Assembly (NCBI RefSeq): GCF_024436375.1
Contig: NZ_JAFMZM010000001.1
Coordinates: 434,001-498,000, forward strand
Length of the DNA: 64,000 nt
Source of the DNA: Nocardioides astragali
GTDB lineage: Bacteria > Actinomycetota > Actinomycetes > Propionibacteriales > Nocardioidaceae
Reading direction: 5' to 3'
The notes below the pieces were generated by a model. That model made no database searches. It was not told where the DNA came from and saw nothing but the letters and a program-made list of their open reading frames with translations. Positions within the stretch are counted from its first letter, which is position 1; the number at the start of each line of letters is the position of its first letter. This document shows positions 57,345 through 64,000 of this stretch, in pieces. The position numbers and the translations under genes are program-made.

Positions 57345-58363
57345 AAGTCCTCGTCGACGGCGACCGCGGGTACATCGGCGCGGTGATGGTGCCGGTGCTC
57401 CGGGACGCCGGACACGACGTCGTGGGCCTCGACGCCGGGTGGTACGACGGGTGCGACTTCGGGTCTGTGCCCTCCGGGTACGAGTCGCGCACCGGTGATA
57501 TCCGGGACGTGAAGCCGGAGGACCTTGAGGGCTTCGACGCCGTTGTGCACCTCGCTGCGATATCCAACGATCCTGTCGGCCACCTGAATCCCGAGGCAAC
57601 GTACTCCGTCAACGCACACGGGGCCGCCCACATGGCGCGCATGGCCAAGGAGGCCGGGGTGCCCCGCTTCCTGTTCTCCTCGTCCTGCTCCTTGTACGGC
57701 GCAGCTGGCGACGCACCCGTGACCGAGGAGAGCAGTCTCCATCCGGTGACTCCGTACGGCGAGAGCAAGGTCATGGCCGAACAACTGATCTCCGAGCTGG
57801 CGGACGACGACTTCTGCCCCACCTACCTGCGCAACGCGACGGCGTACGGCTCGTCGCCGCGACTTCGGGCCGACATCGTGGTCAACAACCTCACCGGAAC
57901 CGCCTTCACCCGGGGCGAGGTCAGACTTCAGAGTGATGGCTCCCCGTGGCGTCCCCTGGTGCACGTGCACGACATCTGCCAGGCCTTCCTTGCGGTGCTG
58001 GAGGCCGACCCGGACGTGGTGCGTGACCAAGCCTTCAACGTCGGACGCGACGAGGATGTCCTACAGATCCGCGACATAGCGATGGCAGTCGCCGAGCGCT
58101 TGGGTGCACCCGTGACCTTCGCCGAAGGTGCGGCCCCGGACAAGCGCGACTACAGGGTCGACTTCGGCAAGGTCAAGGCGATGCTGCCGACGTTCCGGCC
58201 CAGCTGGACGGTCGCGGAGGGCATCGACCAGCTGGCGCACGACATGAAGGAGATCGGCTTGTCCGTGGACGACTTCGAGGGCCCGCGGTTCGTACGCCTC
58301 GAGCGTGTCAACGAGCTGCGCTCTGCAGGCGTGCTGGACGACCTGCTCGTCCTGGACCGCTGA
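57341..58363 (+). CDS. NAD-dependent sugar epimerase/dehydratase (extended SDR)
   Basis: 340 residues. NAD loop GDRGYIG (7-13), Ser114, Tyr139 and Lys143 (PYGESK) as catalytic set, and [12 protein letters not shown] typical of NDP-sugar SDRs. The first Gly of the usual GGxGYIG is followed by Asp, a small change also found in related proteins. Lies between the GSA-type aminotransferase and the DUF4910 gene, coupled to the former by ATGA. Substrate unknown; could supply the keto group for the aminotransferase. Confidence 0.9.
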   Translation: MKVLVDGDRGYIGAVMVPVLRDAGHDVVGLDAGWYDGCDFGSVPSGYESRTGDIRDVKPEDLEGFDAVVHLAAISNDPVGHLNPEATYSVNAHGAAHMARMAKEAGVPRFLFSSSCSLYGAAGDAPVTEESSLHPVTPYGESKVMAEQLISELADDDFCPTYLRNATAYGSSPRLRADIVVNNLTGTAFTRGEVRLQSDGSPWRPLVHVHDICQAFLAVLEADPDVVRDQAFNVGRDEDVLQIRDIAMAVAERLGAPVTFAEGAAPDKRDYRVDFGKVKAMLPTFRPSWTVAEGIDQLAHDMKEIGLSVDDFEGPRFVRLERVNELRSAGVLDDLLVLDR

Positions 58364-58368
58364 CGCCG

Positions 58369-59694
58369 ATGGGCGGTGCGACACCCCACGAGGCTCTTGG
58401 CGCCGCCGAGGAGGACGGTTGCCGCACCGCCCGGATGCGCTCCATGATGGAGCGCCTCTACCCGATCTGCCGGAGCATCACGGGTGACGGTGTGCGCCGC
58501 ACGCTCGACGTGATCGGCGAGGCGGTCCCGCTAGATCGGCACTCCGTACCGTCCGGGACCGCGGTGCACGACTGGACGATCAACGACGAGTGGAACGTGA
58601 GGGACGCCTACATCGCCGACGCCTCCGGGCGCCGGGTGGTGGACTTCCGCAAGCACAACCTCCACCTGGTCAGCTACAGCGTGCCCGTGCGGGCAACGAT
58701 GACGCTCTCGGAGCTGCGTCCGCACCTGCACACGCTGCCCGAGCATCCGGACTGGATCCCCTACCGCACGACGTACTACGACCGGACGTGGGGTTTCTGC
58801 CTGAGCCAGCGCCAGCTCGACGCCATGGACGACGACACCCCATACGAGGTCGTGATCGACACGGCGCTCGGTCCCGGCGAGCTGACCTACGGAGAGGTCT
58901 TCCTCCCTGGCGAGACCGAGCATGAGGTCCTGCTCAGCGCGCACGTGTGCCATCCCTCCATCGCCAACGACAACCTCTCGGGGATCGTGGTCGCGTGCGA
59001 GCTGGCTGCGGTCCTAGCCGCGCGACCGCGCCGCCGCTACGGCTATCGGTTCCTGTTCGCACCAGGCACCATCGGCTCCATCACGTGGCTGAGTCGCAAC
59101 GCCGGGCGGCTGGCTGCCGTTCGTCATGGCTTGGTGCTCACGGGTCTCGGCGGCCCCGGCGAGCTGGTCTACAAGCGGACTCGCAACGGTGACAAGCAGG
59201 TCGACCGGGCTGCTTCCCACGTCGTCCGTCGCGCCGGCGGCCAGACACGGCCGTACTCGCCCTACGGTTACGACGAGCGACAGTTCAACGCGCTCGGGTT
59301 CGACATGCCGGTGGGCCGACTGTCTCGCACACCGCATGGGGAGTATCCCGAGTACCACACCTCGGCTGACGACCTCGCCTTCGTCGAGGACGACCAGCTG
59401 CTCGGCGGACTCGACGCGGCTATCGCCATCATCGACGTCTTGGAGCGTGACCGGAACTACCGGAACCTCAGCCCGTACGGTGAGCCACAACTGGGTGCCC
59501 GCGGGCTCTACCCGTCCGTAGGGGGCAAGGCTGCCTCGGATACGGTGATGGCGATGCTGTGGACGCTGGCCTACTCCGACGGCCGCACGCCCCTCCTTGA
59601 GATCGCTGAGCTCGCCGACCTCGACTTCGCGGTCCTGGACGAAGCGGCCGCGAGCCTGATGGAGGGCGGAGTGCTGGCGTCCGTCATCGACTGA
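58369..59694 (+). CDS. DUF4910 aminopeptidase-like protein
   Basis: 441 residues of the DUF4910/DUF2172 family, an M28-like zinc peptidase fold. Metal-site residues are visible in LLSAHVCHPSIANDNLSG (His and Asp ligands) and in PEYHTSADD near the end. No signal peptide, so cytosolic. Family members occur in polysaccharide and natural-product loci, with unproven activity; hydrolysis of an amide or peptide-like link is a fair guess. A C-terminal winged-helix-like segment (about 380-441) follows. Starts 6 bp after the SDR gene; ends the cassette. Confidence 0.88.
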   Translation: MGGATPHEALGAAEEDGCRTARMRSMMERLYPICRSITGDGVRRTLDVIGEAVPLDRHSVPSGTAVHDWTINDEWNVRDAYIADASGRRVVDFRKHNLHLVSYSVPVRATMTLSELRPHLHTLPEHPDWIPYRTTYYDRTWGFCLSQRQLDAMDDDTPYEVVIDTALGPGELTYGEVFLPGETEHEVLLSAHVCHPSIANDNLSGIVVACELAAVLAARPRRRYGYRFLFAPGTIGSITWLSRNAGRLAAVRHGLVLTGLGGPGELVYKRTRNGDKQVDRAASHVVRRAGGQTRPYSPYGYDERQFNALGFDMPVGRLSRTPHGEYPEYHTSADDLAFVEDDQLLGGLDAAIAIIDVLERDRNYRNLSPYGEPQLGARGLYPSVGGKAASDTVMAMLWTLAYSDGRTPLLEIAELADLDFAVLDEAAASLMEGGVLASVID

Positions 59695-59792
59695 ACACGG
59701 CGTTCCGGAATCGGCGCGGCAGGCGTACCCTCGTGGTCACCGCCCGCCCTCGTCAGACCAGGCGACCCGACATGGCTCGGAGGCTTTGCCGC

Positions 59793-60545
59793 GTGAAGAA
59801 ACGAATCTCAGTCGTGCTGGTGGCAGTCTTGGCCGGGCTGCTCGCCCCCCTTACACCTGTGGCCACCGCTGCCGCCGATTGTGCCAACCCGCCATTCGTG
59901 ACCTCGGACCCCAACGGGATGTGGAACGACGGCGGCTACATCGTCCACAACAACATGTGGAACGTGTCGGGCTACGACGTCTCCGAGACCTTGACGGCCT
60001 GTTCCTACCGCGACTGGTCGGTCCGGGTCACCGCCGACGACAGCCGTGGCGACGGAGCCGTCAAGACGTATCCCAACGTGCACAAGGACTACCACAACTG
60101 GAGCACGGGTGCAGAGCCACGGCTGAGCTCGTTCCGGAACATCCGGAGCACCTTCGCGGCCACCACTCCGCGTGTCGGCATCTACAACGCGGCCTACGAC
60201 GTCTGGCTCAACGGGGTGCCTGGCGAGCACGAGGTCATGATCTGGACCGACAACTATCGTCAGGTTCCGGCTGGATCACGGATCGCCAAGGTGCGGCTGA
60301 GCGGTCGGACGTGGAGGGTCTACGCCACCAGCGACAACAGCTACATCGCGTTCGTGCCGGCCCAGCGGCTGACCAGCGGAACCCTGCGCATCAAGCGGAT
60401 GCTCACCTGGTTGGTGGGCCGAGGTCGGCTTGAGCGCAACGTGACCCTGGGGCAGATCTGCTTCGGTTTCGAAGTCGTGTCCACAGGTGGCTCGCCCGCG
60501 GTCTTCTCCGTCTCGGACTTCTCGGTGACGAGCAGGAGGCGCTGA
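59793..60545 (+). CDS. Secreted GH12-like endoglucanase
   Basis: 250 residues with a Sec signal peptide (VKKRISVVLVAVLAGLLAPL, cut likely near TAAA-DC). The mature part has the beta-jelly-roll pattern of glycoside hydrolase family 12: GGYIVHNNMWN, YPNVHKDY, and EVMIW at 147-151, whose Glu147 is the expected nucleophile; the acid/base Glu should be in FGFEVVSTGG near the C-terminus. GH12 enzymes cut beta-1,4-glucans and xyloglucan. GTG 59793 is chosen for the CGGAGG 8 nt upstream; ATG 59772 is the alternative. It may trim the exported polymer. Convergent with the initiating transferase gene. Confidence 0.82.
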   Translation: MKKRISVVLVAVLAGLLAPLTPVATAAADCANPPFVTSDPNGMWNDGGYIVHNNMWNVSGYDVSETLTACSYRDWSVRVTADDSRGDGAVKTYPNVHKDYHNWSTGAEPRLSSFRNIRSTFAATTPRVGIYNAAYDVWLNGVPGEHEVMIWTDNYRQVPAGSRIAKVRLSGRTWRVYATSDNSYIAFVPAQRLTSGTLRIKRMLTWLVGRGRLERNVTLGQICFGFEVVSTGGSPAVFSVSDFSVTSRRR

Positions 60546-60586
60546 CCGGCGCGCGTCCTGACGGGTCTCGGGGCGTGTCCACAGAC

Positions 60587-62044
60587 TCAGTACGCCCCGC
60601 GGTGGTTCAACACGGCCTTGACGGTGCGAGCGAGGATCGCCAGGTCGAGGCCGAGCGACCAGTTGTCGACGTACCGCACGTCGAGGCGCACCGACTCGGC
60701 CCAGGAGAGGTCCGAACGGCCGGAGACCTGCCAGAGACCAGTCATGCCGGGCTTGACGACCAGACGGCGCCGCGGGTCGGTGTCGTACCTGGCGACCTCG
60801 TCGGGGAGAGCGGGCCGCGGACCCACGAGGGACATGTCGCCCCGGATCACGTTCCAGAGCTGCGGCACCTCGTCGATGCTGGTGCGGCGGAGCCAGCGGC
60901 CGAGCCCGGTGACCCGGGGGTCCTGCTTGATCTTGAACAGCACGCCGTCGGCCTCGTTGCAGGGCACCAGCTCGGTGCGCTCCGCGTCCGCCGAGCTCGA
61001 CATCGACCGGAACTTGTACATGGTGAAGAGCCGGCCGTCGCGGCCGACCCGAAGCTGCCGGTAGATCGCCGGTCCAGGGGAGTCGATGCGGATGAGGAGA
61101 CCGATCACCAGCAGGGCGGGAAGCAGGAGCGCAAGCCCGATCGTCGCGGCCACGCGCTCTACGACCTCCTTGACCCACCGCCGCGGTCCCCCCATTGACG
61201 GCGGAACAGCACGGACGAGGGTGAGCCCGCCGGTGGCGAACACCCGGGTCCGCACTGGGGTGACGTCGAGGAGACAGGTGCCCACGTAGAGCTGGGTCCC
61301 GACTCCCGTCAGGGCCCAGTCGAGACGGCGCACCTCGGCAGGGGTGAGGCGGCTGCCGGGCAGCACCACCACGGCGTCCGCCTGGTGCTGGCGCGCGGCG
61401 CTGGGCGAGGCATCGAAGCCGAGGTAGGTCGGCAGGTCGCCCGTCGGCACCTTGGACGTGCGGGTGAGGCACACCGCGACGAGGTCGTGGTTGTCGTTGG
61501 CCTCCATCTCGAGCATCGCGTCCCTGACGTCGCGCGGACGCCCCGCGAGCACGACGCGCGGCCGGCGCCGACGTACGGCGACCAGGAGGTGGACCGCGCT
61601 GGCGACGCTGAGGGCGGCGACGAGCTGGGAGAGTGCTACGGGGTCGATGGTCGTGAGCCAGGGTGACGTCGCCAGCACGAGGACCGCGATGCGGACACCG
61701 GTGCCCAGGACGAGACGGAACCGGCTGCCGCGACTCTCGCCGAGCTCCCGCTTCCGGTAGTGGCCCGCGGCCGACGAGACCAGCACCCAGATGGTGCTTG
61801 TTGCGACAGCCACCTCCATCGCAAGCAGGTCGAAGGCGGTCGCTGCCAGAGCCAGAGCGAGGGAGAGGGCGGTGTCGACGGCGACGACCGGCCAGCTCGT
61901 CTGGTGCCGGCGCACGGACGAAGGGGTCTCAGCCGGAGCGACCTGCGCCGCGACATCAGGTGCCGACGGCCCGGCTGCCCGCGGGCGGGGGATGGTGGGC
62001 GAGGAGACGCGGGGTGCATGGGTACGGGCGGTGACCTGCGTCAT
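60587..62044 (-). CDS. Polyprenyl glycosylphosphotransferase (initiating sugar transferase)
   Basis: Starts each repeat unit by moving a sugar-1-phosphate to undecaprenyl phosphate. 485 residues: an N-terminal region with four membrane helices (about 55-150), a CoA-binding-like linker domain (165-260), a fifth helix (VAATIGLALLLPALLVIGLLI) and the catalytic bacterial sugar-transferase domain with YKFRSM, LRRTSIDEVPQLWNV, GDMSLVGPRP and VKPGMTGLWQVSGRS. ATG 62044 follows GGGAGGGG at 5 nt. A TAGGCT hexamer at 62096-62101 could start a short leader; a longer leader would contain the hairpins upstream. Confidence 0.94.
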   Translation of the reverse strand: MTQVTARTHAPRVSSPTIPRPRAAGPSAPDVAAQVAPAETPSSVRRHQTSWPVVAVDTALSLALALAATAFDLLAMEVAVATSTIWVLVSSAAGHYRKRELGESRGSRFRLVLGTGVRIAVLVLATSPWLTTIDPVALSQLVAALSVASAVHLLVAVRRRRPRVVLAGRPRDVRDAMLEMEANDNHDLVAVCLTRTSKVPTGDLPTYLGFDASPSAARQHQADAVVVLPGSRLTPAEVRRLDWALTGVGTQLYVGTCLLDVTPVRTRVFATGGLTLVRAVPPSMGGPRRWVKEVVERVAATIGLALLLPALLVIGLLIRIDSPGPAIYRQLRVGRDGRLFTMYKFRSMSSSADAERTELVPCNEADGVLFKIKQDPRVTGLGRWLRRTSIDEVPQLWNVIRGDMSLVGPRPALPDEVARYDTDPRRRLVVKPGMTGLWQVSGRSDLSWAESVRLDVRYVDNWSLGLDLAILARTVKAVLNHRGAY

Positions 62045-62421
62045 GCTCACCCCTCCCGGAGCCCCCCGGAGGCGCCTGTCGTCGAACGTGCTGCGAGCCT
62101 AGGAAGCATGCGATGGCGGGGCATGCCGCAAATCAGCGAAAGCCCTGCACACGGGCACCTTTTCGGGGGTGCACAAAGAGTCCTTGAAGAGTTACCCAGT
62201 CCGTGGGATGGGCGTCTCGCGGCGTGGCACCTACTCTCGAAGAGGTGCACCATCACTGATTCGCTGTGCTCGTCCTGACCTGTCCTGTTCAGTGTGCGAG
62301 CGGTCGCGAGGTCTCCCCACGGTCCGCGACCGCGAGGCGAACCAGTGGCGGCGGTCGAGGTCTCCCCCACCCTCGGCCGCCGCGTACGCTCGTCCACCTC
62401 GCCCGAGACGGTTCGAACCCT
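62045..62421 (-). promoter_or_regulatory. Structured intergenic leader of the initiating transferase
   Basis: 377 bp without a gene. Two hairpins stand in tandem: 62348-62383 (13-bp stem with one G-U pair, 10-nt loop) and 62300-62333 (9-bp perfect stem, 16-nt loop). On the minus strand both loops show GTGGGG(G)AGA. Smaller stems GCACCT/AGGTGC (62226-62247) and GCACC/GGTGC (62155-62172) follow. Near the gene are TAGGCT (62096-62101) as a -10 candidate and two GCATGC boxes at 62106-62111 and 62121-62126. Could be a cis-acting RNA, a terminator set behind asnB, or both. Confidence 0.55.
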
Positions 62422-64000
62422 CTACGTGGGCGTGGTGGGCCGACTCGTAGCCCGCGCACCCTGGCGGGGGCGTGGCACCGCCGGCGCGGTGCCGAAGAAG
62501 CAGTCGTGCCACATCTCGAGGGACATCAGGGTCCAGAGCTGGATCTCCTCGTGGCCACCGCGCTGGTGCCTGTCGACGAGCTCGCGGACCATGGACCGAT
62601 CGAGGGTGTGCCCGACCCACGATTCCGCTCCGGTGAGCCGATCGCGCGCAGTGTCGCGCAAACCTGTCCGGAACCAGGAGTCCAGCGGAACCCGGAAGCC
62701 GACCTTTCTGCGGTCGGTCACGTCGTCAGGCAGGAGGCGCCGCGCGACCTCCCTCAGCACCCACTTCGTCGACCCCGGGCGCACCTTGACCGACGTCGGC
62801 AGCCGGAATGCCAGCTCGACGAGCTGGTGGTCCAGCAGCGGAGGTCGCAGCTCCAGCGAGGCCGCCAGCGACATCCGGTCGCCCCGCTCGAGCAGGTTGT
62901 CTGGCAGCCAGTGGCGCAGGTCGTGGCGCAGCATCCGGTCGACCGGGTCGACGCCGAGCGGGGGCGCCGCGCGTCGCTCGGGCGGGGGTGGGCTGCCGAG
63001 CAGTCCCTGCCGCTCGGCTGCGGTGAACGGGGCGCCCTGGCGCCGCTCGATCAGCTCCGCCAGGCCCGAGTGCAGCCGGGCGGGCAGCACGGTGGAGCGC
63101 TCGGCGACGCGCGCGAAGCGGTACTTCGGGTAGCCGGCGAAGAGCTCGTCGCCGCCCTCTCCCGACAGCACCACGCGCACGTGCTCGCGAGCCGCACGCG
63201 CCAGCGCGAACACCGCGATGTCGGAGGGTTCGGAGATGGGCGCGTCTCGGTGCCACGTGAGCCTTGCCCACACGTCCTCGAAGTCGGTGGGTCGCAACAG
63301 CACCTCGTGGTGCTGCGTGCCGATCAGGGTGCTGACTCGCCGCGCCCAGGGGAGCTCGTCATGCGGGTGGTCACCGAAGCCAGCAGAGAACGTGTGCACC
63401 GGCTCGTCGCCGCGCAGCTGCTGCATCTGCGCAACGATCAGGCTGCTGTTCAGCCCGCCCGAGAGGTGCGCCCCCACCGGAACGTCCGCCACGAGCGCGG
63501 CCCGGACCGCCTCGCGTACGCCGTCGCCGACCGCCTCGATCGCGTCACTGGCGCCCCAGGTGCCGGGAGGGTCGCACTCCGGGGGTGCCCAGTAGCGGAC
63601 CTCCTCGAGGTGTCCACCGGGCATGATCGAGACGCGGTGCGCGGGGCGTACCTTCTTCACTCCCTCGAACAGGGTGTCCGGCGCCGCGACGGCCCCGGCG
63701 CCGAGGTAGGCGTCCAGGCTGCGGTGGTCCACCTGCGGGGGTGGGCCGATGGTCAGCAGGGCCTTGACCTCCGAGCCGAACGTGATGCCTCCGGGGATGT
63801 GACGGTAGTAGAGCGGCAGGATCCCGAGGCGGTCGCGCACCAGGTGCGTGGTGCCGGTGCGCAGGTCGTGCGCGACGAGGGCGAACTGGCCTTGCAGCCG
63901 CTCGACGAAGCTGATCCCCTCCAGGGCCAATCCGGCCACCACGACCTCGGTGTCGCCGCGCGTGCGGAACGGATAGTCCAGATGGGCGCGCAGGCTCTCG
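62422..64000 (-). CDS. Asparagine synthase-like protein 2, N-terminus outside window
   Basis: 526 codons are visible; the N-terminal ~80 residues, including the glutaminase Cys, lie beyond the right edge. Visible are the rest of the glutaminase domain (RGDTEVVVAG, DRLGILPLYY, GSEVKALL) and the full synthetase domain. Its PP-loop reads SGGLNSS where the family has SGGLDSS; the Asp-to-Asn change hits a residue that helps bind the pyrophosphate-magnesium of ATP. Other motifs (SGEGGDELFAGYPKY, GDRMSLAASLELRPPLLD) are normal. It may amidate a sugar acid like the first AsnB, or have lost synthetase activity. Confidence 0.88.
   Translation of the reverse strand, partial: ESLRAHLDYPFRTRGDTEVVVAGLALEGISFVERLQGQFALVAHDLRTGTTHLVRDRLGILPLYYRHIPGGITFGSEVKALLTIGPPPQVDHRSLDAYLGAGAVAAPDTLFEGVKKVRPAHRVSIMPGGHLEEVRYWAPPECDPPGTWGASDAIEAVGDGVREAVRAALVADVPVGAHLSGGLNSSLIVAQMQQLRGDEPVHTFSAGFGDHPHDELPWARRVSTLIGTQHHEVLLRPTDFEDVWARLTWHRDAPISEPSDIAVFALARAAREHVRVVLSGEGGDELFAGYPKYRFARVAERSTVLPARLHSGLAELIERRQGAPFTAAERQGLLGSPPPPERRAAPPLGVDPVDRMLRHDLRHWLPDNLLERGDRMSLAASLELRPPLLDHQLVELAFRLPTSVKVRPGSTKWVLREVARRLLPDDVTDRRKVGFRVPLDSWFRTGLRDTARDRLTGAESWVGHTLDRSMVRELVDRHQRGGHEEIQLWTLMSLEMWHDCFFGTAPAVPRPRQGARATSRPTTPT

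Noticed and set aside
62169..62450. Short plus-strand ORFs in the gap upstream of the initiating transferase
   Set aside because: No ribosome binding sites, odd Arg/Ser-rich composition, and they run through the hairpins.

Overview
The window is high-GC, actinobacterial DNA, most like Nocardioides or another member of the Nocardioidaceae. That placement is inferred from the coproporphyrin-dependent heme pair CgoX-ChdC, a LigC/PrimPol repair pair, a Stealth phosphotransferase and the block tRNA-Gln / glmU / prs / rplY / pth. Many genes show a TANNNT -10 hexamer only 6-9 nt before the start codon, the arrangement of leaderless actinobacterial transcripts. No ribosomal RNA, transposase, integrase or cas gene was found.

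Left part, 1-20 kb (mixed chromosomal genes): a DUF4349 lipoprotein (cut by the left edge), a NYN-OST-HTH putative RNase, cgoX-chdC, a lipoprotein with a decayed paralogue fragment on the far side of msrB, a LigD-type primase-polymerase and, 5 kb away, its likely partner LigC ligase. Between these lie a 921-residue GT4-Stealth fusion and a divergent sulfotransferase. Then come a compact operon of WXG100-like and glycine-zipper proteins that resembles a type VII effector/immunity cassette, and a four-gene overlapping ABC exporter operon.

Middle part, 19-27.6 kb (housekeeping): an atypically long tRNA-Gln(UUG), a small accessory patch (a frameshifted gene, an orphan ORF, a 50-residue Cys-rich protein), then glmU, prs, convergent pepN, rplY and pth. 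Two 88-bp palindromic repeats (6562-6649 and 26918-27005) belong to one family. A pair of CRISPR-repeat-like palindromes sits between prs and pepN.

Right part, 27.9-64 kb, is one large Wzx/Wzy-type exopolysaccharide locus. Its first block is a GDP-mannose/UDP-glucose-type dehydrogenase, a GT4, an AsnB-like amidotransferase, a two-domain oxidoreductase, a heparinase II/III-like protein, two Wzz-like co-polymerases with degenerate kinase domains, a Wzy polymerase and a Wzx flippase, largely translationally coupled. The second block makes modified sugars: an RmlC-like epimerase, a C-methyltransferase, an RfbF-like cytidylyltransferase and a complete GDP-D-glycero-alpha-D-manno-heptose set (GmhB-GmhA fusion, HddA, HddC) with an epimerase/dehydratase and a GT4. 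The third holds a pyruvyltransferase, a GT2 and an exported beta-helix protein. The fourth is a coupled cassette of PIG-L deacetylase, GSA-type aminotransferase, SDR and DUF4910 protein with no known joint function. The locus ends with a secreted GH12-like glucanase, the initiating polyprenyl glycosylphosphotransferase behind a structured leader, and a second AsnB with an altered PP-loop (cut by the right edge). Inferred overall role: lipid-linked assembly, flipping, polymerisation and trimming of a surface polysaccharide that probably contains a uronic acid (perhaps amidated), a heptose, a branched sugar and a pyruvate ketal.
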